Positions 16,808 to 26,314 of a stretch of DNA of 55,229 nt are shown here, piece after piece. The notes below the pieces were generated by a model. That model worked only from the letters and a program-made list of their open reading frames with translations. It searched no databases and was not told the DNA's origin. Numbering within the stretch: the first letter of the stretch is position 1; each line of letters begins with the position of its first letter. The stretch comes from JANSWP01 sp041941305. GTDB taxonomy: Bacteria; Bacteroidota; Bacteroidia; Chitinophagales; Saprospiraceae. Made by a program: the position numbers and the translations under genes. The stretch covers positions 1-55,229 of the forward strand of contig JBGTQJ010000062.1 of the NCBI GenBank assembly GCA_041941305.1, in the 5' to 3' direction.

Positions 16808-18583
16808 TCATTTCACCTTTCTGAATTGATGTTTCCCAAAAAGCATCATAGGATCTACATCCGGATCACTGGTATCAAATCGCCATAAAGCCCCAAATCT
16901 CGGGTTGACAAATCGATCCTCCCCAATAGGAACAAGCGTAAAATTGTAGTATTTATCTTCACACTTCAAAACTCCTTTATTCACTTCGACTGTAATCTTC
17001 CAGCTCTCATCTTGAATCCCCAGGTATTCACCCTCCAATCGTTGAAGGTGCTCAACTGGCACTTTAAACAATAAATCGTCTGTGGATTCTCCCAAATCCT
17101 TCAGCACTTTAATACCGTGTTCGTTGTCAGGATTTAATTGGACAGATTTCTTGTAATTTTCAATAGCATTCTCCTTGTCTCCTTGGGCTAAAAGTGCTTC
17201 TCCATAACTATCGTACACATTAAAGGCATAGGGAAAAGCATCCACATTGATTTTGAATACTATCCCAGCTTTTTCAAGGTCGCCCTTGCCCATATAAAAG
17301 TAGCCCAATTCGTTCAATTGCCCTTCGGAGAAATCAAAGTCATCGCTTTGATTCTTTCGTAGTGCTGTATAAATCGCAGCTAAACTATCAATGCCTTCAT
17401 TGTCAATAATTTGCTTCAATTTATGTCCAATAGTTGGGGTTTGCTGACACCAATTTCCCAGCGATTCTCCAGTTTTCCAGTTGACCCATCCACAAAATAA
17501 CAAGTTGCAAATAGCAAATCCAGAGCCTCCATTTGTCAATACAACATAACCATCGTTGGAGGCGGGATCAACCGTAAAGTTGGCCTGCCAGCCTGTATTG
17601 GAACCGCCATGCCCAGCAAAGAACTGTGAATCTCCAATATGTGTGGTTAAATATCCCAAACCACGTAAATACCGTCCTTTGGTATCTAGAGCTGGCTGCA
17701 TCATTTCTTGGATAATATCTGCAGGTAAGACAGGATTGTAATTTTTGTTGTCTTTGTGTTCATAAAGATTGGCCAGTGCAAAGCGCGAAAAATCTTTAAG
17801 TGTAGTGTGCAATCCCGCTCCAGCCTGAGCTGTAAATCGTTCAAAATCACTGGTTTCACCATATTTGTCATAGGGAGACGCCGAGGCAGACAAAATTTTA
17901 TCGTCTATTTTATAGCTACTGTTGGTCATGCCAATTGGGTTCAAGACTTGAGCCTGCATATAATCCTCAAATTTTTGCCCAGTCACTTCCTCAATGAGCA
18001 ATTGAAGCACACCATAACCACCACCAGAATACCTATATTGACTTCCAGGCTCCAGAATAATTTCCACGCGCCCAAGACCGTCGTTTTTACCATTCAGCCA
18101 ATCTTCAAGTGTTGGTAAATTATCGTAGGGTGGGCCAGCAGAAACGCTATGCAATGAAGTGCCTGCCGTATGACTTAACAGTCTTCTCGTAGTAACGTCC
18201 TCTGAATCAAACTTTGATTCCGGAAATTTCCATCTGGTCAAATATTTTTCAACTGGCGCGTCCAAATCAATTTTTCCTTCATGCACCAATTTCATCACTC
18301 CCCAGGCTGCAACTGTTTTCGAGATTGAGCCTATGTTAAATCCCGTTTTCTCAGTGATCTTGATCTCTTTTTCAATATTCGCAAAACCATAGCTCTTTTG
18401 AAAAACTATTTCTCCATCTTCAATGATTGCAATTGCTGCTCCGGGGATTAGAAAGTCATGGAGGAGTTGGGGTATTTTTTCATCAATTTCGCCCAAGAAT
18501 TGCTCTGTACTCTTTGAGTTTTCCTGAGCACTTAGTTTAAAAGAAACCAAAAAAACAAATAGTAATATTAGATTTCTAATCAT
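16808..18583 (-). CDS. Secreted serine hydrolase (beta-lactamase/PBP fold) with TPR and beta tail
   Basis: 591 residues, a close paralogue of the 14123 gene with a single TPR+beta module. The signal peptide ends in LSAQ. The catalytic SISK motif is in FNIGSISKTVAAW, the tyrosine motif is YSGGGYG, and the third motif is GHGGSNTGW. TPRs are at about 410-510 (YDSYGEALLAQGDKENAIEN) and the C-terminal beta unit ends MMLFGKHQFRKVK. The end matches that of the neighbour, so this looks like the ancestral single-module form. It is separated from the neighbour by 270 bp with no gene and only a short TTGCGAA-type hairpin near 16559. Confidence 0.85.
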   Translation of the reverse strand: MIRNLILLFVFLVSFKLSAQENSKSTEQFLGEIDEKIPQLLHDFLIPGAAIAIIEDGEIVFQKSYGFANIEKEIKITEKTGFNIGSISKTVAAWGVMKLVHEGKIDLDAPVEKYLTRWKFPESKFDSEDVTTRRLLSHTAGTSLHSVSAGPPYDNLPTLEDWLNGKNDGLGRVEIILEPGSQYRYSGGGYGVLQLLIEEVTGQKFEDYMQAQVLNPIGMTNSSYKIDDKILSASASPYDKYGETSDFERFTAQAGAGLHTTLKDFSRFALANLYEHKDNKNYNPVLPADIIQEMMQPALDTKGRYLRGLGYLTTHIGDSQFFAGHGGSNTGWQANFTVDPASNDGYVVLTNGGSGFAICNLLFCGWVNWKTGESLGNWCQQTPTIGHKLKQIIDNEGIDSLAAIYTALRKNQSDDFDFSEGQLNELGYFYMGKGDLEKAGIVFKINVDAFPYAFNVYDSYGEALLAQGDKENAIENYKKSVQLNPDNEHGIKVLKDLGESTDDLLFKVPVEHLQRLEGEYLGIQDESWKITVEVNKGVLKCEDKYYNFTLVPIGEDRFVNPRFGALWRFDTSDPDVDPMMLFGKHQFRKVK

Positions 18584-18604
18584 GGTATATCTTGATTGAT
18601 TTAT

Positions 18605-18640
18605 TAATTAACGCAAGTTGTTCGCAACTTGCGTTAATTA
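18605..18640 (-). terminator. Hairpin terminator after the propeller lipoprotein gene
   Basis: A 16-bp perfect stem, TAATTAACGCAAGTTG and its complement, with a 4-base loop (TTCG on plus, CGAA on minus) lies 4 bases beyond the stop codon at 18644. Confidence 0.65.
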
Positions 18641-18643
18641 TCC

Positions 18644-19732
18644 TTATTCCGAAAAATCGACAAAAGATTTTCCATCGTAGCGACTGAGACCTACATTATT
18701 GGTTCCGAACCAAAGGTTTCCCAATTGGTCTTCTACCACACAATAAACTGAATTGTTAATTAGCCCTTCTTCGGTAGTAAAATGTTGGTATGCATTTTTT
18801 TCATCACTTTTCAAAGAAGGGTCATATCGAAACACACCGAAATCGGTGGCAAACCATACAAGGCCATTTTTGTCAACTCGCATATCGCCAACCACGCCGC
18901 TGTCATTTACAGGCTCGTAATTAGATTTGCTGAATTCCCCTTTTTCAAAATTAAAGAGCCCATTTTTTCGAGAGCCAAACCAATATTTTCCGTCGGGATA
19001 TTCCAGTACAGAATAAAAAAGACTATCTGGCAACTTATGAATTTTGGATAATTGAAGCAGGGAATCCCCACCTAATTTAATAACTCCCTCGTCCGCAATT
19101 GCCCAGGAAGTCAACCAAAAATCTCCTGAGCTGTCTTCCATGATGTCACAAATTCCGTTTAAGGCTAAATTGAACTCATTTACCACCTTATCATCAGATT
19201 GAACGCTTGTCAAATTTTTCCCATCATAAATAAACAATCCCGAATAATGCGTTCCTATCCAAATTCGCTCCTTACTGTCCATATAGAGTGCACTAATCGA
19301 GCGATTTTCTAATTGCTTGTTTTTTAGATATTCACCAATTGATTTTCCATCATAATAGTAAAGCCCCTTATTTGTTCCCAATAAAATATTTCCAGCTTTG
19401 TCCTCACAAAGTGCCACGACTCTATTGCCACCTAATCCATCATTCGTGGTATATAAAGTAAATGAAGTTCCGTCATACCGAAAAACACCATGACCTGTGG
19501 TTCCAAACCACAGGTTTCCATTTTGATCTAAGATTCCACAACGAACATTTTCAGCATCGCCGTTTTTGGTAGGTTGGGATTTGAAAACTTTTTCATGTTT
19601 TGTGCCTATGGCATCCGATTTAGGGTGTTCGCTGCCTTTTATTTTTCCGTTGTTTTGACTACTGCAGGAAGCAATCAAAATCAATAAGAAAAACATAACA
19701 CTGATCTGCGAGAATGATTTTTTCTTATTCAA
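18644..19732 (-). CDS. Stand-alone two-component-regulator propeller lipoprotein
   Basis: 362 residues. The lipobox LIASC places the lipidated Cys near residue 23. The rest is about seven propeller repeats of the Reg_prop type, each with a D..GNLWFGT..GV.RYDG pattern (for example GILDQNGNLWFGTTGHGVFRY, EDKAGNILLGTNKGLYYYDG). These repeats normally form the periplasmic sensor of hybrid two-component systems. Here no transmembrane helix or kinase follows, so it is a detached sensor-like lipoprotein. The end SFVDFSE matches the cassette protein at 39754 (SFLSFSE). Confidence 0.85.
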   Translation of the reverse strand: MNKKKSFSQISVMFFLLILIASCSSQNNGKIKGSEHPKSDAIGTKHEKVFKSQPTKNGDAENVRCGILDQNGNLWFGTTGHGVFRYDGTSFTLYTTNDGLGGNRVVALCEDKAGNILLGTNKGLYYYDGKSIGEYLKNKQLENRSISALYMDSKERIWIGTHYSGLFIYDGKNLTSVQSDDKVVNEFNLALNGICDIMEDSSGDFWLTSWAIADEGVIKLGGDSLLQLSKIHKLPDSLFYSVLEYPDGKYWFGSRKNGLFNFEKGEFSKSNYEPVNDSGVVGDMRVDKNGLVWFATDFGVFRYDPSLKSDEKNAYQHFTTEEGLINNSVYCVVEDQLGNLWFGTNNVGLSRYDGKSFVDFSE

Positions 19733-19760
19733 TTTTTATAGAATTTTTATTTGAACGTTC

Positions 19761-21827
19761 CTAATCTTCCACTAAAAACCTCAATACATTTGAATCAATA
19801 TATTTTATATACTGGTGTCCGACATTTTCGTCATCATTGTATCCTACAACAATCATATCATTGTCTCTATAGAATAGTATATGGAAATCTCCTTGACGAA
19901 CTATAATTAATCCAGCATGAGTATTATGTGTTGATTTTTGCCAATCATGATTATTGGATTTTAACCAGGACAATAGCTGAGCATGTTTTGAGTCATTCAT
20001 TTGAATTTCTGTTTCTATCAAGACACCACTAGGATGCTGTTGGTCGATAAGCTTAAAAGGGAGGGTAGGGTCAAAGTGCGCTGTAAGGTCAAATTTATCA
20101 GGGTATCCCACCAATTTTTTCAAAATCCTTTCCTGAGCAGGTTGGAGTAAGGTCATACTTTCGACTACCCCGTTTTTGTTTTCATTAAAGGTGAGCTGAG
20201 CCTGTTCTACTTGATAATAAAATACATTGTTGGATTTTGGAAAAATAGGGAGTTCCCGATTTCCGGTTACTTGCGCTTTCAATTGACCATCGTGTGCAGA
20301 AATAGTAATATTTATGCCTGGAGCTAACTCATATTTACCTTCATAACTTTCCAAAAGGGCGTTATCAACACTAATTTCCGGAATTAATTTGTCTGTTTCC
20401 ACCCCCAACTCTTTTAGCGCATCAATGACTCTTATATTGCCGGGGTGTAATTCAACAGATTTGATATAATTTTCGATAGCACCTTCTTTATCTCCGCCTT
20501 TTAAGAGCGCATCTCCGTAACTGTCGTACGATCCATGAAAATTTGGGTAAGCTTGAATATTTAATTTGAAAAGCGCAATCGCCTTTTCCATTCGGTCTTC
20601 TCTATAGAATTCATAGCCCAACATAATCAATTCTCCTTCTGAAAAATGATATTTATCGGCTTGGGTTTCCTTTAATTCCCAGTAGGTTTTTGTGGCTTTT
20701 TCGATGCTCTCATTTACGAAAATACTTCTTAGTCTATTATGAATATTGGGTTTGTGTAATTCCGTTGATAGCTGCAATAAATATTCTCCGATATCATCAA
20801 TATCTGCAGCCGTATTAGTCAGAACGACTACACCTCTATCGCCACCTTTTATAAAGCCAACATAAGCGCGATATCCTCCAGTACCTCCAGTATGCCCAAT
20901 AATTTCCACTCCATCATGTTCGCCAGTTTGCCATCCCAATCCTATTATCCGATCATTGTATTCAATTCCCGTATTTTGATGGGATAATTGCATGGCAGGG
21001 TAAAAACTACTTTTTGCAATGCCCATATTTGCGGACAGATATTTAACCATATCCACAGCAGTTGAACGAATCCCACCAGCACCAGCAAGAACAGGCAAAT
21101 CCCAATTTGATACTTCCTCCCCGTGACTATGTCCCATCGCAAGGTTGGTTTTCATTTCCGGCGTAAAAACAACTCGGGTATTATCCATTCCTAATGGTTG
21201 AGCAATTATGTCCACCATCAATTCCTCATAAGTCATTTTTCGTTTTGAAGCTAAAACTTCTCCTAACAAACCCGTAGCAAAGTTGGAGTAATTAAAATGA
21301 GTTCCTATATCATGCGTCAATTCATAGTTGTGAAGAGCTTCGTACATTTTCTCTTTCGTATAATCTGCATAAGGATTTGAAGTAAAAGGTCTGGTCATAT
21401 TGCCAGCTTCTCTGGGAAGTGAGGAGGTATGATTGGATAGATGGAATAATTTGATGGTTTCGCCATTTCTGGTTGGAGCAGTAACTCCTTCAGGCAAGAG
21501 GTTTTGTAAGGGGTCCATTAAATTTAATTCTCCTTTTACAACCATATCAGCCAATAAAACTCCTGTGAATGTTTTTGAAATAGAACCGATTTCAAAAATG
21601 GTGTTTTTATTGACCGCCTCTTTAGTTGGTAAAGATTTTACCCCATAGCTAAAATAATCCGTCCCCTGTGGAGTAATCAATCCTATGACAATTCCAGTAA
21701 TCTCACCATTATCAACCCGAGATTTAACGTTGTCTTTGACTTCTTCAGGAATTATTGAGTTTTGTGCCTGGCAAATAGGACAAATACCTACGAATAGGGT
21801 GATAAATGCTATGAAGTAAATTTTCAT
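19761..21827 (-). CDS. Secreted serine hydrolase (beta-lactamase fold) with TPRs and extra C-terminal region
   Basis: 688 residues with a signal peptide of about 21. The catalytic motifs are the canonical ones: SISK in FEIGSISKTFTGVLLA, YSN in THFNYSNFATGLLGEVLA, and GHTGGTGGYRAYVG for HxG. TPRs follow at about 400-480 (YDSYGDALLKGGDKEGAIEN), then a DUF3471-like beta domain (ISAHDGQLKAQVTGNRELP). A last 100 residues (LIETEIQMNDSKHAQLLSWL onward) are not shared with the neighbours and end in LRFLVED. It is more diverged than the 14123/16808/21960 set. Confidence 0.85.
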   Translation of the reverse strand: MKIYFIAFITLFVGICPICQAQNSIIPEEVKDNVKSRVDNGEITGIVIGLITPQGTDYFSYGVKSLPTKEAVNKNTIFEIGSISKTFTGVLLADMVVKGELNLMDPLQNLLPEGVTAPTRNGETIKLFHLSNHTSSLPREAGNMTRPFTSNPYADYTKEKMYEALHNYELTHDIGTHFNYSNFATGLLGEVLASKRKMTYEELMVDIIAQPLGMDNTRVVFTPEMKTNLAMGHSHGEEVSNWDLPVLAGAGGIRSTAVDMVKYLSANMGIAKSSFYPAMQLSHQNTGIEYNDRIIGLGWQTGEHDGVEIIGHTGGTGGYRAYVGFIKGGDRGVVVLTNTAADIDDIGEYLLQLSTELHKPNIHNRLRSIFVNESIEKATKTYWELKETQADKYHFSEGELIMLGYEFYREDRMEKAIALFKLNIQAYPNFHGSYDSYGDALLKGGDKEGAIENYIKSVELHPGNIRVIDALKELGVETDKLIPEISVDNALLESYEGKYELAPGINITISAHDGQLKAQVTGNRELPIFPKSNNVFYYQVEQAQLTFNENKNGVVESMTLLQPAQERILKKLVGYPDKFDLTAHFDPTLPFKLIDQQHPSGVLIETEIQMNDSKHAQLLSWLKSNNHDWQKSTHNTHAGLIIVRQGDFHILFYRDNDMIVVGYNDDENVGHQYIKYIDSNVLRFLVED

Positions 21828-21884
21828 TGAATTACTGTTTTAATAATGCGAATTGGTTCTGGTGAATTCATTTAGCCCTGAATT

Positions 21885-21915
21885 AAAGTGAAAGATTTTG
21901 AAAATCTTTCACTTT
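21885..21915 (-). terminator. Hairpin terminator after the 21960 gene
   Basis: AAAGTGAAAGATTTT, one base, then AAAATCTTTCACTTT form a perfect 15-bp stem 45 bases beyond the stop of the minus-strand gene at 21960. It is AT-rich with a T-run on both strands. Confidence 0.65.
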
Positions 21916-21959
21916 TGGTGGCTTTTGATACAGCTTTGGACTTTCTGCAAAAGTCAATT

Positions 21960-24389
21960 TTAATCCTTCCCCTCCCACGATTTGGTTAGGGCATAGCTAA
22001 TAACCGATTCCATCAAAGGACCACGTCCCGATTCGTCCCGATCGTGAAAACACTGGAAAGCTGCAATCACTCTGCCTTTGCCGTAGGTATATTCAATGAA
22101 AGTAGGTCTATCCGAAAGTACATCTACTCCGTCAGTCTCAACAGCGAGGATAATAGCGTCTTCCGGAACACCCTCAAAATAACCACTACTGGAGTGTCTT
22201 GCCCAAATCCGATCCTTGCCCGAAAAGGGTAAGAAGATAGGATGGTCAGATGCAATGATTGCATTTTCGAGGGCTGAGTGAGGTGCCAAGGTGACACCGC
22301 GGGGTAATGTGATTGAGTCATTTCTCCCAGGATTCAATTCAAGCAACAAGGTGCCACCATTCGCCACATAATTTTCAAACCGTTCGATATTACTGACATA
22401 GTCATCGTAATAGACGCTATCCTGAAAGCCTGGAATAATAATCACGTCATAGACCGATAGTTCGAGGTTCGCCATTGCATCAGATTCCCTCTGCACATAA
22501 TTGCAGCCGATCTCGGGTAGCATGTCTTCGAAGTCTGTCAGGCGATCCCAGGACGACTTATTGCGAAATACCAGAAAATTGCCTGTAGAGCGTTGTACTG
22601 ATTCCTTGTTAGCTACATCGGGAAGTTTCCGCCAGATTCGCTCTTTTGTCCAAAGTCCCTTCTGACCAGTTGCTGCAGTAAAAAATGTAACAATGAATCC
22701 CTCATTTAATGTGATAAACCTGGCTGTAGACTGTGCAATCAGGCTTAATTGCTGATCTTGCATCTCCACCATGATTTTTCCTTCTTGTGCTCGGATGGTC
22801 ACGATTTCACCAGTGGAGGTTTGATAGCGACCAGCATATCCCGCTAGTATCTCGGTATCCACAGATACTGATATATGCTCGATTAAGTCATCCCTAGATA
22901 TTCCTAATTCGTTCAATACACCAATGCCATGTGCATTACCTGGGTTTAATTTTATCGATTTCATGTAATTTTCAATAGCCTCTTCCCTGGCTCCATGTGC
23001 TAAAAGCGCTTCGCCATAACTGTCATATACATTATAAGCATCCGGAAAAGCATCGACATTTAATTTGAATATGGCAATCGCTTTTTCGAAATCATTCCGC
23101 CCCATATAGAAATAACCCAGGTTATTCAATTGGTTTTCTGCGAAATTGTATTTATCTGCTTTTTCTTTTTTTAATGTCGCATAAGTTGTGGCGATATGCT
23201 CAATACCCTTTTCATCAATAATCTGTTTCAATTTATTGGCGATAGAAGGTTGCATGCCGCATCCCTCCCATAATGGTTGCCCTTTGTCCCAGGCAAACCA
23301 TTCGCAATAAACTGCATTAATTATATTATATCCAGCACCTCCATTGGTGAACACAATAAAACCATCATTGGTAGCAGGGTCTACCCTAAACAAAGTCTGC
23401 CAACCTGTATTACCGCCAGAGTGCCCCCTCAAGCCTTTCATTATTCTGCGCGTATCTCTTTCATATCCCAATGCATAACCTTCATTAAAGTCCGGTGCAG
23501 ACTCCATCATTTGTTGAATGGTTTTAGCAGACAAGACTGGATTATCCCCTTTCCCGTTTTTATGTAGATAAAGATTTGCAAATGCAAAACGGGTAAAGTC
23601 TTCAATAGTCGTATGCAAACCTGCCGCAGCTTGAGCCCTAAATATTTCAAAGGTGGTTTCCTCACCAAAATTGTCATATGGAGTTGCTGATGCTGCAATA
23701 ATCTTGTCGTCAATTTTAAAACTGCTGTTGGTCATGCCAAGAGGATCCAGAACATGTTCCTGCATGTAATCTTCAAATTTTTGTCCGCTGACTTCTTCAA
23801 TAATCAATTGAAGAACGGTGGTTCCACCACCTGAATATTGATATTTCGTCCCGGGTTTCATAATAATTTCGACTCGCCCTGATCCATTGGTTTTTCCGTT
23901 CAGGGATTCTTCAATCGTTGGCAAAGTGTCCTCAGGAGTCCAACCGTCATAGCCATGTAATGACAATCCCGCCGTATGACTTAATAATCTTCTAATGGTG
24001 ACTTCATTTGAATTAAATTTTGACTCTGGAAAGTGCCATCTGGTCAAATACTTTTCTGCTGGAGCATCCAGGTCAATTTTTCTTTCTTGTATTAATTTCA
24101 TTACACCCCAAGCCGCAACGGTTTTGGAAATGGATGCGATGTTAAATCCTGTTTTCGTTGTGACCTTGACTCCTTGTTCAATATCAGCAAATCCATAGCC
24201 CTTTTGCAAAACAATTTCACCATCATCAATTATTGCAATGACCGCCCCAGGAACGGAAAAATCTTGCAGGAGCTGGGGTACTTTTTGATCAATTAACTTA
24301 AGGAATTGTTTAGTGTTTTTTGATGCTTCCTGAGCATTTAGCGTCATAGAAAACAATAGCGCAAAGAAGAACAATATATTTTTTATCAT
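21960..24389 (-). CDS. Secreted serine hydrolase with TPRs fused to a class I glutamine-amidotransferase-like domain
   Basis: 809 residues. The N-terminal 380 residues are a close paralogue of the 14123/16808 proteins (SISK in FNIASISKTVAAW; YSGGGT; GHSGGNTGW). TPRs are at about 410-500 and a DUF3471-like beta unit at about 515-590. The last about 200 residues are new: FLVFRNKSSWDRLTDFEDML, YDVIIIPGFQDSVYYDDYV, YVANGGTLLLEL, TYGKGRVIAAFQCFHDRDES. This resembles the flavodoxin-like ThuA/GATase1-like family. The typical catalytic Cys of GATase is not seen, so it is probably a binding or structural domain. It is an unusual domain fusion. Confidence 0.8.
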   Translation of the reverse strand: MIKNILFFFALLFSMTLNAQEASKNTKQFLKLIDQKVPQLLQDFSVPGAVIAIIDDGEIVLQKGYGFADIEQGVKVTTKTGFNIASISKTVAAWGVMKLIQERKIDLDAPAEKYLTRWHFPESKFNSNEVTIRRLLSHTAGLSLHGYDGWTPEDTLPTIEESLNGKTNGSGRVEIIMKPGTKYQYSGGGTTVLQLIIEEVSGQKFEDYMQEHVLDPLGMTNSSFKIDDKIIAASATPYDNFGEETTFEIFRAQAAAGLHTTIEDFTRFAFANLYLHKNGKGDNPVLSAKTIQQMMESAPDFNEGYALGYERDTRRIMKGLRGHSGGNTGWQTLFRVDPATNDGFIVFTNGGAGYNIINAVYCEWFAWDKGQPLWEGCGMQPSIANKLKQIIDEKGIEHIATTYATLKKEKADKYNFAENQLNNLGYFYMGRNDFEKAIAIFKLNVDAFPDAYNVYDSYGEALLAHGAREEAIENYMKSIKLNPGNAHGIGVLNELGISRDDLIEHISVSVDTEILAGYAGRYQTSTGEIVTIRAQEGKIMVEMQDQQLSLIAQSTARFITLNEGFIVTFFTAATGQKGLWTKERIWRKLPDVANKESVQRSTGNFLVFRNKSSWDRLTDFEDMLPEIGCNYVQRESDAMANLELSVYDVIIIPGFQDSVYYDDYVSNIERFENYVANGGTLLLELNPGRNDSITLPRGVTLAPHSALENAIIASDHPIFLPFSGKDRIWARHSSSGYFEGVPEDAIILAVETDGVDVLSDRPTFIEYTYGKGRVIAAFQCFHDRDESGRGPLMESVISYALTKSWEGKD

Positions 24390-24455
24390 TATATTTTTTT
24401 TGATTCTTTAATCTGAGTTGTGGATAATCATCTTGCGGCAATTGCGCATTCGCGT

Positions 24456-25595
24456 TTAGTTTTCTTCTAATTCAATCAATTTCCTTAGAAGAATATTTGA
24501 TCTAAGATTTAAATCAGTTATCCCCCAATTATAATTTCTCATCAATATAACTCCATAATGATATTCTTTTTCAAATAGGAAAGATGCCGTATAACCTGAA
24601 ACTGACCCTCCATGTCCAACTGTAGAAAAAGTGCTATCCTGATACAATGAAAATCCTAATCCATAATTCCACTCATTATCTTGAGGCGTTTTTGGGCTTT
24701 GCATCAATGCAAGATTTTCTTGGTTCAGGATATTAAGATACCCCATGTTGGCTAGCATAAATTTTCCTAAATCATTCGGTGTTGAATATATCCCGCCATT
24801 TGGAACTTTATAACCACGTCCAACATGTTCTATTTCAGGTTTTTCTAAATTAATTTTTCCAAGGGGACCCCCTCCCATTCCTTTGGATAAATTATTCAGC
24901 TTTTCATCTGGAACTATAAAATAGCTATTACTCATATTTAATGGCTTAAATATTTTTTCTTCAATCAGAACTTTAAAATCCTTATTTGCTGCTCGCGAAA
25001 GGGCTAATCCTAAAATCCCAAAACCGATATTTGAGTAACTATATCTTTCTCCAGGTCGAGATTTAAATGATGTTTTTGGTATCGATTGGATAATTTTTTT
25101 CTCCCAATGCTCAATAAGACCTATTGCTGCATTATTTAGTTCTGGCTCTCGTTGTAGTCCAGATATATGGCTGGCAAGCTGGACAAATGTAATCTTGGTT
25201 GATTCTGAGTATCCATTTAAATTTTTAATTTCAGGCAAATAATCTTCAATTGGATCCTGCAATTCAATAATTTCTTCCTGAACCAATTGCATCATAAGAA
25301 AAGCAGTAAAACATTTTGATATTGAGCCAGTCCTGTAAATCGTATTTGTATCAGCAGTAGTGTTACTGTCGTTATTTGATATTCCAAAAGCTTTAGACCA
25401 AATAATCTCATTATTTTTTATAATCGTGGCTGAAATACTTCCATTAATATTATCATCTCGAACATCTTTTTTTAATTGTTTTTCAAATTCATTTATTATT
25501 GATTGCAAAGAATTATCATTCCTGGAATTTTGCGATTGAGTATAACATCCAAAGCAGATTGTTAAAATTGATATTAGAAAGATTGTTTTTCTCAT
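24456..25595 (-). CDS. Serine hydrolase lipoprotein (beta-lactamase family), no TPR
   Basis: 379 residues. The lipobox in ISILTICFGC gives Cys at about 17. Motifs are SISK in YRTGSISKCFTAFLMMQL, YSN in RYSYSNIGFGILGLALSRA, and GHGGSVSGYTASF for HxG. Length matches a bare catalytic domain. It lacks the TPR tail of the neighbours and its base composition is more AT-rich, so it comes from a different branch rather than the local duplication. The next gene (25608) ends 12 bases before it and may be cotranscribed. Confidence 0.85.
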   Translation of the reverse strand: MRKTIFLISILTICFGCYTQSQNSRNDNSLQSIINEFEKQLKKDVRDDNINGSISATIIKNNEIIWSKAFGISNNDSNTTADTNTIYRTGSISKCFTAFLMMQLVQEEIIELQDPIEDYLPEIKNLNGYSESTKITFVQLASHISGLQREPELNNAAIGLIEHWEKKIIQSIPKTSFKSRPGERYSYSNIGFGILGLALSRAANKDFKVLIEEKIFKPLNMSNSYFIVPDEKLNNLSKGMGGGPLGKINLEKPEIEHVGRGYKVPNGGIYSTPNDLGKFMLANMGYLNILNQENLALMQSPKTPQDNEWNYGLGFSLYQDSTFSTVGHGGSVSGYTASFLFEKEYHYGVILMRNYNWGITDLNLRSNILLRKLIELEEN

Positions 25596-25607
25596 ATTAA
25601 TATAATT

Positions 25608-26249
25608 TTAATTAATGATTATTTGCACTTTTAGATCACCCATTCTACAATCTGCATTTAGAACTTCGATTTCCTCATTTTTTTCTGTTATAAATTCAAG
25701 AAATAAATTTTCATAGTCTTTCCAATTTTCCCCGATTGGAGGTTCTTTACAGGATTTAACTAAGAAGAAAATGGATTTCCCTTTTTGGGCAATCATTCCT
25801 CCTGTCTTTCTGATTCTTTCAAAAACCTGGACTTGCTCATAGAATATGCCAGCCATCCCAGCTACCTCAGATTTTCTAATGTGTGAATTCGCCTTTATCT
25901 CTTGAAATACATTCTCAGCACTCTTTAAATTTTTATAGGTGGCTTCAAACAAAAGGCAATCTTCATAATTCATTGGTTTAGGACAAGTAGGAGAAAGCTT
26001 ATAGGAATAGGATGAAAAACTAGCCAATTCTTCAGTTTCAAAAAGCATTTGAACATCTGGATAATTAGACGTAAATAAGTCATAGGCATGAACACTTACA
26101 TTTTCATCGGTAACTTTATTCGCAAATTTTATAGCAGAATTTGGTGTATCATTTTTAGATATTTTTTCTGTATACTGATCAAGCTTGCATGATTGACAAG
26201 CAATAAAGAATAGAATTAAAGTGCTAAAAAAGTATTTTCTAAATCCCAT
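25608..26249 (-). CDS. Hypothetical lipoprotein
   Basis: 213 residues. The lipobox is in STLILFFIACQSC. The rest has no known motif that I can name. A cluster of cysteines (TCPKPMNYEDC, KSCKEPP, ADCRMGD) is notable for an exported protein and suggests disulfides. It lies 12 bases upstream of the serine hydrolase lipoprotein and probably forms an operon with it. Confidence 0.65.
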   Translation of the reverse strand: MGFRKYFFSTLILFFIACQSCKLDQYTEKISKNDTPNSAIKFANKVTDENVSVHAYDLFTSNYPDVQMLFETEELASFSSYSYKLSPTCPKPMNYEDCLLFEATYKNLKSAENVFQEIKANSHIRKSEVAGMAGIFYEQVQVFERIRKTGGMIAQKGKSIFFLVKSCKEPPIGENWKDYENLFLEFITEKNEEIEVLNADCRMGDLKVQIIIN

Positions 26250-26314
26250 TGAGTATTGTTTTTCTTATTGGCAACTACGTTCATAGATATCATCGCATTA
26301 TTGGCAACATATTT

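Noticed and set aside
18605..18640. attC site after the chromosomal propeller gene at 18644
   Set aside because: It has AAC/GTT in the arms, but the stem is perfect without extrahelical bases and no matching box is seen on the other side of the gene. Treated as a terminator.
14123..25595. Class A or C beta-lactamase resistance genes
   Set aside because: The fold and SxxK motif are shared with esterases and peptidases, several copies lack YxN, and TPR tails are not found in resistance enzymes. No resistance claim is supported.
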